Below are positions 16,903 to 23,580 of a stretch of 64,000 nt of DNA, in pieces. This DNA comes from JABWBD01 sp040768665. Lineage in GTDB: Bacteria; Planctomycetota; Planctomycetia; Pirellulales; Thermoguttaceae. A program made the position numbers and the translations under genes. The DNA lies in contig JAXGMN010000008.1 in NCBI GenBank assembly GCA_040768665.1, positions 186,001-250,000 of the forward strand, given 5' to 3'. Every line of letters begins with the position of its first letter. Within the stretch, counting starts at the first letter, position 1. The notes below the pieces were generated by a model that was given only the letters and a program-made list of their open reading frames with translations, made no database searches and was not told the origin of the DNA.

Positions 16903-17205
16903 TTACTGCGACCTTCCCGTCGTCTTCGCCGTCAGCGTCCGTTTCCGTTCCGGCGTGTACTTCCACCACGGTTTGGGCTTCTCGCCAGCCATGAACCGGA
17001 CGGCGGCGATGAACACGTCGATCACGCAGGGGTCGTGGCGGACTCCGGTGGCGTGACAGAGATCGTCATACATCGTGTATGGGTCTTTGCCCAACAGGTC
17101 TTGCGGCAATGACACGCCGATCAGCCGCAGATTCCCAGCAATGGATGGGCCGATGTTGGGAATGTCTTCGAGGTCGGTGATGTCGGCTCGGTTGATGGAC
17201 TTCAC
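16903..17205 (-). CDS. Cdd1-like helix-hairpin-helix protein
   Basis: A 100-residue protein of the Cdd1 ('pathogenicity locus') family. ITDLEDIPNIGPSIAGNLRL is a helix-hairpin-helix, followed by LLGKDPYTMYDDLCHATG, then RHDPCVIDVFIAAVRFMAGE and WWKYTPERK. Length and motif order match the family, whose role is unknown; the hairpin suggests DNA contact. The GTG start at 17205 overlaps the stop of the upstream HD gene in a GTGA junction, which decides the start and shows translational coupling. Confidence 0.85.
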   Translation of the reverse strand: MKSINRADITDLEDIPNIGPSIAGNLRLIGVSLPQDLLGKDPYTMYDDLCHATGVRHDPCVIDVFIAAVRFMAGEKPKPWWKYTPERKRTLTAKTTGRSQ

Positions 17206-17615
17206 TTCTGTCCCTCCCACTCCTCGAAGAATCGCCGCAGGTAGTCGTCCATGAACTGATGCCGCTCCTGGGCCATCGCTCTGCCCTGCTCGACAGCCGC
17301 CCCCTTAAAGGAAATGTTGGCGATGATCCGGCAGATGTGATCGACTATGCCCGGCTCCAGGTCCAGGCCGTCAAGCCACTGCTTCGCTCTGGCAGGGCCG
17401 ACTGATGAGTCGCCCTCATGCAGCTTCCAGTCGGCGATGTCGTGAAGCAAGGCCGCCAGTTCGACGATCAGCGGATCGGCTTGCTCCGTATGGCCGATCC
17501 GCTTTGCCATTTTCCAGACCCGGTAAACGTGCCACCAGTCATGACCAGTCCCGTCGCCCGACAGGACGGTCTGGACGTGGTTTGCAGTGCGGTCGATGAG
17601 GTCGGACGGAGGCAT
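17202..17615 (-). CDS. HD-domain phosphohydrolase, internally shortened
   Basis: A 137-residue member of the YedJ-like HD family. GHDWWHVYRVWKMA supplies the first metal-binding histidine and LAALLHDIADWK the HD dyad. Intact relatives are ~200-220 residues and contain a VQDADRLDA-like block with the last metal-binding aspartate. Here the sequence jumps from IIANISFKGA directly to AVEQGRAMAQERHQFMDDYL, the usual C-terminal helix. About 70 residues are missing in frame, including the last metal ligand, so activity is doubtful. It is coupled to cdd1 downstream and lies 1 base from the DUF6398 gene's stop. Confidence 0.75.
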   Translation of the reverse strand: MPPSDLIDRTANHVQTVLSGDGTGHDWWHVYRVWKMAKRIGHTEQADPLIVELAALLHDIADWKLHEGDSSVGPARAKQWLDGLDLEPGIVDHICRIIANISFKGAAVEQGRAMAQERHQFMDDYLRRFFEEWEGQK

Positions 17616-17616
17616 A

Positions 17617-18165
17617 TCAGTTCCGTTTCTCTCGGTCGGCTGGGATGTATGGAATCAGGCCCTTCTGAAACGCCTTCTCCTGCTCTTCTCGGGATTCCTG
17701 CCGGATGTCCACAAGCTGTCCCCTGACCCACACCTTCCAGACCAGAGGATTATCGCCCAAGCGGCTCGGTAGGGTCCAATCAACATTGAGCCGCCCTATG
17801 CCGAACATCCTCTTGATCGCCATCGACTTGCCCTGGCCGGTGCTGTTGGCTACCCCAAACTCTGGGTCGATGTCGATCAGCTTCTTGTAGAAGGAACTCT
17901 TGGGATCATCCAACATATTCGCCCAGCCGATGGTTCGGACGATCCCGCAGGCCCAGACTTCCGCCCGGCCTCGCTTCAACGGCGTGGGCTGCCTCTGAGC
18001 GAGGGCGATTGCCAACCGGCGACACATCTCGGCGTATTCCTCGTTCAAGTACCGCCTGCAAAAGGCGTCGGTCAAAGCGATGATCGCCTCATAGCGTAGG
18101 CGAACATCGGTCGGGACTTCCGTGGAATGCGGAGATTTTCTGCGGGCCATCATGCTTGTGTTCAT
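17617..18165 (-). CDS. DUF6398 domain protein
   Basis: A 182-residue cytoplasmic protein matching the DUF6398 layout. ALTDAFCRRYLNEEYAEMCR is followed by RQPTPLKRGRAEVWACGIVR and TIGWANMLDD, then EFGVANSTGQGKSMAIKRMF, a helix-turn-helix-like stretch. The basic C-terminal tail (LVDIRQESREEQEKAFQKGL) is variable in the family. Function unknown. The start at 18165 overlaps the stop of the upstream gene (ATGA). A second ATG pair 12 bases further in has better spacing from the GGAGG and may be the true start. Confidence 0.75.
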   Translation of the reverse strand: MNTSMMARRKSPHSTEVPTDVRLRYEAIIALTDAFCRRYLNEEYAEMCRRLAIALAQRQPTPLKRGRAEVWACGIVRTIGWANMLDDPKSSFYKKLIDIDPEFGVANSTGQGKSMAIKRMFGIGRLNVDWTLPSRLGDNPLVWKVWVRGQLVDIRQESREEQEKAFQKGLIPYIPADREKRN

Positions 18166-18866
18166 TCCTCCAGCAACCATTCCCTCGCCCGCTCAACCAG
18201 TAGCAAGTCACGGGTGCATTGGCGAATGTCGTCCTTCCGGATGTCCTCGATTTCCTCGGCGTCGAACTCGATCTCCTCTTCGCCGAGAATCGGATGCTGC
18301 CTCGGCTCAAACAGTTTGGGGTCAAACGGCTCCGTCTCCCGTGCCGTCTCCAGGTATTGGGCCAGTTGCCAACGCTCGAAAATTTTCTTGATCTCGGCGA
18401 CGAACGCCGGAATCTCGGCCCGGAAGTCGGCGTTGGTCTCGGCGGCTTCGAGGAAGTCGAGGAACCTTTCGCCGACGAGATATTCGAGAGCTTTCTGCGT
18501 GCCGAATTCGTCTTCGATCCCCTTTGTCGCCTCGCACTGTTCGATCCAGATTTTGTGGAACTGCGGTCGGAGCGAATCCTTCTTTTCGGCCAGAAAGTCC
18601 TCGTACAGGTCGGCGTCCTGGGCTGGATCGTAATTGGCCAGGTCCGGGCTGACGGCGGCAGTCACCCGCACGAGCCCAACGTCGATGCCATCCTCGAAAT
18701 TCGACAAAGCTCTGATGATCCGGTAGTCTCGTTCCGGCCCTTGAAACTCGGGATGGCGTGCCAGCCACTTCGCAAGAATGGCTTCGATGTCCGGCTTCGT
18801 CACCGTGCCGTCGAAGTTCACTTTGCCCTGAAGAAATGGGATGATTACGATCCGACCTTCGGCCAT
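18162..18866 (-). CDS. acidic hypothetical protein
   Basis: A 234-residue, strongly acidic protein I do not recognise. It opens with a beta-strand (RIVIIPFLQGKVNF), has a helical centre with HPEFQGPERDYRIIRALSNF and LYEDFLAEKKDSLRPQFHKI, and ends in an Asp/Glu-rich helical tail (EEEIEFDAEEIEDIRKDDIR). No signal peptide or membrane segment is seen. It overlaps the DUF6398 start by four bases, so the two are probably made together, and their steady pairing may be the best clue to function. Confidence 0.65.
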   Translation of the reverse strand: MAEGRIVIIPFLQGKVNFDGTVTKPDIEAILAKWLARHPEFQGPERDYRIIRALSNFEDGIDVGLVRVTAAVSPDLANYDPAQDADLYEDFLAEKKDSLRPQFHKIWIEQCEATKGIEDEFGTQKALEYLVGERFLDFLEAAETNADFRAEIPAFVAEIKKIFERWQLAQYLETARETEPFDPKLFEPRQHPILGEEEIEFDAEEIEDIRKDDIRQCTRDLLLVERAREWLLEE

Positions 18867-18919
18867 GATGAACGTCCTCTAGTTTACTATAGGTGAGTTG
18901 TACATGGTGATTCCCCTGG

Positions 18920-19444
18920 TCACTTGAGGCTGATCTTCAGGTCGTACTTTTCCTTGATCGCCAATAACGCTTCGGCGTTACCCCGAGCATCGTCCACTGG
19001 GTTGTGGGTATGCTTCGTCTTCCTCAAGTGCTTGAAATTGACGAACATGTCCCGAACCACTCCTTTGTAGAGCGAGCCGAGGTTTGTGGAGCTATACCCG
19101 AAGGGATTTCTAGCCAGGAAGTGGTGGAAGTACCAGTTGATGAACTGCCAGTCGAAGCCGTTGTTGTCGGAGATAAACATCGGCTGACGGCCGCCACCGA
19201 CCTTGGCCAGCCAGTCGGCAAATTGTTGCATGACAGCCTTGGGGTCGTCAAACTCGACGGTTTCCTCCCTCGTGAAGCCGCTCACCTGGAGGGCTTCGGG
19301 AATCCATCTCTCTGAGATCGGCTTCAGCCGCCCGTAGAACGTTCTGCCGAGGGCTGGCTCGACCACGATGGCCCCGAAGCAGACCATGGAGTAGTCGCCA
19401 GGGATCGGGCCATCTGCCTCAACGTCCACCATGATGTAGGTCAT
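18920..19444 (-). CDS. DEDDh 3'-5' exonuclease
   Basis: A 174-residue RNase H-fold exonuclease. Exo I is in MVDVEADGPIPG (Asp and Glu), Exo II in SDNNGFDWQFINWYF and Exo III in HNPVDDARGN, giving the DEDDh set with a His four residues before the final Asp. The overall pattern (YIMVDVEADGPIPGDYSMVC) resembles small Rv2179c-like or oligoribonuclease-like exonucleases acting on short RNA or DNA 3' ends. All catalytic residues are present, so it is probably active. It lies alone between an acidic hypothetical gene and the L7/L12-like gene, all on the minus strand. Confidence 0.87.
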   Translation of the reverse strand: MTYIMVDVEADGPIPGDYSMVCFGAIVVEPALGRTFYGRLKPISERWIPEALQVSGFTREETVEFDDPKAVMQQFADWLAKVGGGRQPMFISDNNGFDWQFINWYFHHFLARNPFGYSSTNLGSLYKGVVRDMFVNFKHLRKTKHTHNPVDDARGNAEALLAIKEKYDLKISLK

Positions 19445-19480
19445 GTGCTTATCCTCTGGCTCGGGCCTCAGTTTGTGGCC

Positions 19481-19873
19481 TCAGCAATAGAAGGTTAGGA
19501 CGACCATCAAGAAGAAAAGCACAATGCCCAAGCACCCCGATCCCGAGGGAGTGAGGATATGTCGCTCGGCGGCAACGGCATCCACCGCATCTTTGGCTTC
19601 CTTGAGTCCGACGCCAGTTCGCTCCCGATAAAGCTTGACTGCCTGAATCTTCTTTCCCTGCTCCAGCAGCGACACGACCTCCTGATCCAGGTCTGAACTG
19701 GAGGCTTCCGTTTTCGGCAGTGATTGGCCCTGCTCGAACGCCTCCACCGCTTCCTTTGCCTCAGCGAGACCTGCTCCTGTCCGTTCTCGGTAGAGCTTGA
19801 TGGCTTCGATCTTCTTCCCGTTCGCCAAGAGCGACTGTAGGTCAAGCTCGAAATTGCTGTCGTTGCCGCTCAT
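19481..19873 (-). CDS. tandem L7/L12 C-terminal-like repeats with a tail membrane anchor
   Basis: A 130-residue protein with two near-identical ~35-residue units: LLANGKKIEAIKLYRERTGA followed by GLAEAKEAVEAFEQ, and LLEQGKKIQAVKLYRERTGV followed by GLKEAKDAVDAVAA. Each matches the C-terminal domain of ribosomal protein L7/L12 (the KIxxIKxxRExTGLGLxEAK pattern), which binds translation factors. A single C-terminal hydrophobic segment (GCLGIVLFFLMVVLTFYC) suggests a tail-anchored membrane protein facing the cytoplasm. The ATG at 19873 starts a short hydrophilic leader. The role is unknown; binding of a GTPase or ribosome-linked factor at the membrane is speculation. Confidence 0.78.
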   Translation of the reverse strand: MSGNDSNFELDLQSLLANGKKIEAIKLYRERTGAGLAEAKEAVEAFEQGQSLPKTEASSSDLDQEVVSLLEQGKKIQAVKLYRERTGVGLKEAKDAVDAVAAERHILTPSGSGCLGIVLFFLMVVLTFYC

Positions 19874-19978
19874 AGTCTTCTCTCTGTTCGAATTGTTGCG
19901 TCCAGTGCCCAGCGTTGCCATCGCCTATTGTACCGGTCTGTTGGCGAATCGAGTACCCGCCTTGGGCATACAGCGTGT

Positions 19979-20449
19979 TTAGGTGCCGGAAGTTACTCGG
20001 ATCAGCCGGTTTCCCTGCCATTGTAGCCCAGCGGCTTCCGCCAACTCGGTAAGGAACTCGTCCTTCGCCTTCGGCGAGATCATCACAGAAGTCTCCCGGC
20101 CGCTAGGCCGCTCGTACTTGATCCGAAGGCGGTCGAGAGAGCACGCCGGCGAACTCAGAGGATTGTGCGTCGGGTAGACCTCGGTGATTCTCTCCAACGG
20201 AACCTGCCAACGGATGAAGGTGGATCGGACGACCAACTCCGTGGCCGTAATCGTGTAGTAGGTGGAGAAAGGAATCCACGCGGCGAAAAGAGCCATGCCG
20301 AAGCACACTACCGCTATCGGGGCGGCAAATAAATCATTTGGAGGAGCATCGACGAGCAGGAGCGCGCCACTGCCGACAAGCACCAATCCGCTGACGACGA
20401 GGATCAGAGCAATCCACCAGTCGATCTTTGTCTGGTAGGTTTCCTCCAT
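19979..20449 (-). CDS. membrane-anchored bacterial PH-domain protein
   Basis: A 156-residue protein with two N-terminal membrane segments (WWIALILVVSGLVLVGSGAL and AAPIAVVCFGMALFAAWIPF) followed by a bPH domain: TYYTITATELVVRSTFIRWQ, then PLERITEVYPTHNPLSSPAC and LDRLRIKYERP. This is the classic layout of the DUF1200/bPH family. The globular part faces the cytoplasm, and the family is of general unknown function. Full length, no defect seen. It belongs to the minus-strand accessory run. Confidence 0.85.
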   Translation of the reverse strand: MEETYQTKIDWWIALILVVSGLVLVGSGALLLVDAPPNDLFAAPIAVVCFGMALFAAWIPFSTYYTITATELVVRSTFIRWQVPLERITEVYPTHNPLSSPACSLDRLRIKYERPSGRETSVMISPKAKDEFLTELAEAAGLQWQGNRLIRVTSGT

Positions 20450-20477
20450 TCTCGAACCCTCATCGTCCAGCAGAAAG

Positions 20478-21110
20478 CTACGGCTTCGCCAGGAAAGCCC
20501 AGTTCATCAGGTGCGGTTCTCGCTTTCCTTCGACCTGCACTGTTTTCAGGTTCAGTATCGCGAAGTAGGGTTCGAAAACTGCCCGCAATTCGTCCTCGGA
20601 TGAGAAGTGCAGGACCGTACCCAGCGAGGTCCGTCTCAGTTTACCGGTGCCGCCGAATCCTGCGTCCTTGTCGCTGAAACAGACGGAGAGATATTTGCCG
20701 CCCGGAACCAGTAGCCGATGCACGGTCTCGATGTACTGCCGTCGGTCTTCAGAAAAAATGTGGTGAAGCAGCGACCAGTCGTAGGCGAAATCAAACACCT
20801 CGGTGATTTCCGCCAGACCGCCGAGAACGTCAGCAACCACGAACCTGCAAGCTACCCTTCTCTCTTCTGCCCTCGCTTCGGCAACGGCGATTGCTGAGGG
20901 AGAAATGTCCACGGCCGTCACGTCGAAGCCCAAACTGGCAAGATAGGTGGCGTAGTTGCCCGCCCCGCATCCCAGGTCGATGGTTTTGCAGGGCTGAATC
21001 TGCCCGCTTTCCACCAATTCCACGAGTGCCTTTGGCGGGGATTCGATGTTCCATGGAATGTCTGCTGGCGAAGTCTCGCTGTAGATCTTCTCCATCTGAT
21101 CTCGGATCAT
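20478..21110 (-). CDS. class I SAM-dependent methyltransferase
   Basis: A 210-residue Rossmann-fold methyltransferase. Motif I is TIDLGCGAGNYATYLASLG, the acidic residue after strand 2 is in VTAVDISPSA, and DFAYDWSLLHHI stands at motif IV. LVPGGKYLSVCFSDKDAGFG and a C-terminal beta region (FAILNLKTVQVEGKREPHLM) complete the fold. Relatives are often annotated as thiopurine- or tellurite-type methyltransferases. The substrate cannot be told. The ATG at 21110 is the only sensible start. Confidence 0.88.
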   Translation of the reverse strand: MIRDQMEKIYSETSPADIPWNIESPPKALVELVESGQIQPCKTIDLGCGAGNYATYLASLGFDVTAVDISPSAIAVAEARAEERRVACRFVVADVLGGLAEITEVFDFAYDWSLLHHIFSEDRRQYIETVHRLLVPGGKYLSVCFSDKDAGFGGTGKLRRTSLGTVLHFSSEDELRAVFEPYFAILNLKTVQVEGKREPHLMNWAFLAKP

Positions 21111-21146
21111 GGCATCGTCCTCGATGACGCGTTGCTCCGCCCGGCT

Positions 21147-21818
21147 TCACTTGGCTTCCAGACACTTCACAACGGCTTCCGCCACAGCGGCCCCCTGAAC
21201 TTCTTTTCCCTTCCCACTGAAGTGAACGCCATCGCTGGAAAAGAACTCCTGATGCGACTCGACCAGTTCGTACAGGTCGTTTGTCGGGATGCCACGCTGC
21301 TGCATGACGCCAGCGGCGATGCGGTTCCTTTCCCGGACTCGTTCCGTCCGGTCGCTGACTTTCGACAAGTTGTTCGCTTCTCGAACGGGTGTCGTGGTGG
21401 CCCAGATCAGTTTTGCACCTTTTGCGTGTTTTGCGAAGGTATCCATCAGCCTCAGTAAGCCATCCCGGTACTGGTCCTCCGTGTGCCCCCAGCCATGCAG
21501 ACCGTTGTTGAAGTGGACGACGGCGAAGCGGTACTGCTTGAGCAAGAGTTGCACCTCGTCGGGGAAGAATGGATCGGAGATGCACTTCGAGGTGGTCAGA
21601 CGGGCGCAGTACGCCCTGCCAGCGAGTGCCTTCTCGACCTCGCCGAAGTAGCCTCTTGTGATGGAGTCACCGATGAGCAGCACCCTCGGCAGATCGTCCT
21701 TGTCGGCGTCCGTGACCCAGATGTCGGCCCATTCGATCCGTTCCCGGATGGGTTCTTCGGTGAAGACGAGTTGGGCGAAGGCAATGATCGGGAATAGTGC
21801 AGTGACGAGATGTCTCAT
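21147..21818 (-). CDS. secreted SGNH/GDSL-type hydrolase
   Basis: A 223-residue exported esterase-like protein with a signal peptide (RHLVTALFPIIAFAQLVF). Block I is VLLIGDSITRGYF with the catalytic serine, block III falls in HFNNGLHGWGHTEDQYRDGL, and block V is SSDGVHFSGKG with the Asp and His. Such proteins often remove acyl or acetyl groups from polysaccharides. The ATG at 21818 was chosen because the signal peptide begins there. Function at substrate level is inferred from fold only. Confidence 0.85.
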   Translation of the reverse strand: MRHLVTALFPIIAFAQLVFTEEPIRERIEWADIWVTDADKDDLPRVLLIGDSITRGYFGEVEKALAGRAYCARLTTSKCISDPFFPDEVQLLLKQYRFAVVHFNNGLHGWGHTEDQYRDGLLRLMDTFAKHAKGAKLIWATTTPVREANNLSKVSDRTERVRERNRIAAGVMQQRGIPTNDLYELVESHQEFFSSDGVHFSGKGKEVQGAAVAEAVVKCLEAK

Positions 21819-21984
21819 GGCTGCTGTCCTTGTGGAGGCGGAACGGGCGGAAGGGGCAGTTTCTTGCCGCTGGTATGCCATCGTAGCTGACCAAGAGACG
21901 CTTGAACAGCACAATGCCAACGGCCTTCTTGCCTCACCATCTCGACGACAGACCCCATAACCCACAGGTCAATGTGCCGCATGG

Positions 21985-22215
21985 CTACAATTCGGTTGGC
22001 TCCTCCCTGAACTGATTCCAGAGTCGCTGGAACCGGCTTTCATAGACCATCTCGTAAAGCTCCTCCCGGTCGGGATACAGTTCAAGACACCGTTCACGTA
22101 CTTTGCTCTTCGCGATTTCGATGTCGATGGCAGGCAGGTCGCTGCTGAGGATCAGCGTGCAGACCCGATCCGCCATGCGTTGAACTTCTCGCATTCTCTC
22201 TCGGGGATCAGTCAT
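21985..22215 (-). CDS. small helical hypothetical protein
   Basis: A 76-residue protein beginning MTDPRERMREVQRMADRVCT, then LILSSDLPAIDIEIAKSKVR and LYPDREELYEMVYESRFQRL. The composition is that of a real helical cytoplasmic protein, with evenly spaced hydrophobic residues. The family is not identified. The ATG at 22215 is chosen because the longer open frame lies antisense to an IS630 transposase remnant. Confidence 0.5.
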   Translation of the reverse strand: MTDPRERMREVQRMADRVCTLILSSDLPAIDIEIAKSKVRERCLELYPDREELYEMVYESRFQRLWNQFREEPTEL

Positions 22216-22596
22216 CGGCAAGCCGCACTCCGCCGCGCCATTGAAGACGTTCTCAGCGACGCGCCCCGCGCCGGTTCGCCGGGTGTGTTCACGGCCGAAC
22301 AAGTCACGCACGTTCTTGCGGTCGCCTGCGAAGAACCCAGTCAATCGGGACTGCCCATCGACGACTGGACCGGGCGAGAACTGGCCGCAGAAATCGTCCG
22401 CCGGAAGATCGTCAAGTCCATTTCCCCAAGTACTGTCCAGCGTTATCTGGCCCAGTCCGCACTCCAGCCGCATCGGAGTAAGTACTGGCTCAACACGACG
22501 GAGAAAGATCCGGCTGTGTTCGAGCAACAGGTGCAAGTTGTTTGTCAGACTTACTTGGAGGCGCGCGTCCCGCGACCTGGAAGGAAAAATGGGTAA
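22180..22596 (+). pseudogene. IS630-type transposase, N-terminal remnant
   Basis: The plus-strand frame carries the helix-turn-helix part of an IS630-type transposase: VFTAEQVTHVLAVACEEPSQ, then GLPIDDWTGRELAAEIVRRK, ISPSTVQRYLAQSALQPHRS and KYWLNTTEKDPAVFEQQVQV. The similarity ends near 22568, before the DDE catalytic domain, which is absent. The remnant lies just upstream of an integrase fragment. Confidence 0.75.
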
Positions 22597-22652
22597 CCCG
22601 ACGAGAATCTGGCGAAAATCTCGCTACAGTGACCTGACAATTGTGATTTCCG

Positions 22653-23252
22653 GCACTAGCCGCCGATCTGCGGGAGTGGCTCGCCGCCAAAGCCGCTGCC
22701 TTGGCTGGCGCCGAATCGGGGGCCGTGCCGCTACACCCGACCTGCAAGGGATTGCCGGCTGACGCTCCGCTGTTCACTGTGCCGGCCGGGCTGGTGCGGA
22801 TTCTCGACCGAGACCTCCGTGCTGCCGGGATTCCCAAACGTGACGACCGAGGGCGAACCGTAGACGTTCACGCCATGCGGCATACCTTCGGGACGCTCCT
22901 CAGCAAACGGGGGGTATCGCCGCGAACGGCGCAAGCCGCCATGCGTCATTCCGACCTGAAACTGACCATGAACACGTATACCGACCCGAAGCTACTGGAC
23001 GTTGCCGGGGCCGTGGAAGCTCTCCCTTCGCTCCCGCTGACTGGTGGAAGCGAACGGGGAAGAATCGCCGTAAAGGCAACAGGGACCGACGATTCGACCG
23101 CTTCCCGGTTTGCACCAGGGTTTGCACCAACTGCCGGCAAACTGAGCATATTGCAGTCAATTTCAGTCGAAACGGCTGGAATTCCCGACAAAGCCGCTGA
23201 CGATAGACCGCTCGCCGTAAGTGCTTGTGGTGACAAAGGAAAAGCCCGCTGA
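22653..23252 (+). pseudogene. tyrosine recombinase/integrase, C-terminal remnant
   Basis: The open frame begins inside the catalytic domain (LAADLREWLAAKAAALAG). It reads through LFTVPAGLVRILDRDLRAAG to VDVHAMRHTFGTLLSKRGVS (the HxxR box), AAMRHSDLKLTMNTYTDPKL with the second His and the tyrosine, and a serine/proline-rich tail. The N-terminal core-binding domain and the first catalytic arginine are missing, so the enzyme cannot be active. Its 3' end lies 28 bases from tRNA-Pro, the typical position of an integrase next to its attachment site. Confidence 0.85.
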
Positions 23253-23272
23253 CAGCTACTGTCAACGGGCTT
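23242..23272 (-). terminator. rho-independent terminator of tRNA-Pro
   Basis: On the minus strand the stem has a 14-base arm beginning AAGCCCG, a three-base loop and a returning arm ending CGGGCTT with one mismatch. It is followed by TTTTCC, nine bases after the tRNA 3' end. The same bases also encode the last residues of the integrase remnant on the plus strand. Confidence 0.75.
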
Positions 23273-23280
23273 CTGTCAGT

Positions 23281-23354
23281 CGGGGCGACTGGATTTGAAC
23301 CAGCGACCTCTTGGTCCCGAACCAAGCGCTCTATCCAGGCTGAGCTACGCCCCG
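23281..23354 (-). tRNA. tRNA-Pro (anticodon CGG)
   Basis: On the minus strand a 74-nt cloverleaf can be folded. The acceptor stem is CGGGGCG paired with CGCCCCG, the D arm contains GCTCAGCCTGGATAGAGC, and the anticodon stem is CTTGG/CCAAG around the loop TTCGGGA, giving anticodon CGG. The T arm is GCTGG-TTCAAAT-CCAGT. CCA is not encoded. An integrase remnant lies just past its 3' end. Confidence 0.95.
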
Positions 23355-23580
23355 ATGCCCATTTGTGATTGCGTATGCCTGCTCTCTCGCACCCGCCCTC
23401 CTACCTGAGCAAAACCATCTGGAAAACCGCGGAGGATGAAAAACGGGCTGGCAAGATCCGCAAAAGGTAGATCTTTCAGCATACAAATCTCCACGAGCGC
23501 CGTCAATGCGTGATTAAGAAAGAGTTTGCCTGTTTTCATGAAAAACCACTGAGGACTGAGCCCTGCGAGATGTGCTGGGG

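Noticed and set aside
22216..22536. Longer minus-strand version of the small gene ending at 21985
   Set aside because: The added N-terminal part is antisense to the recognisable IS630 transposase fragment.
11143..23354. Integron cassette array in the accessory block
   Set aside because: Many small unrelated genes suggest it, but they lie on both strands and I found no regular attC-like palindromes between them.
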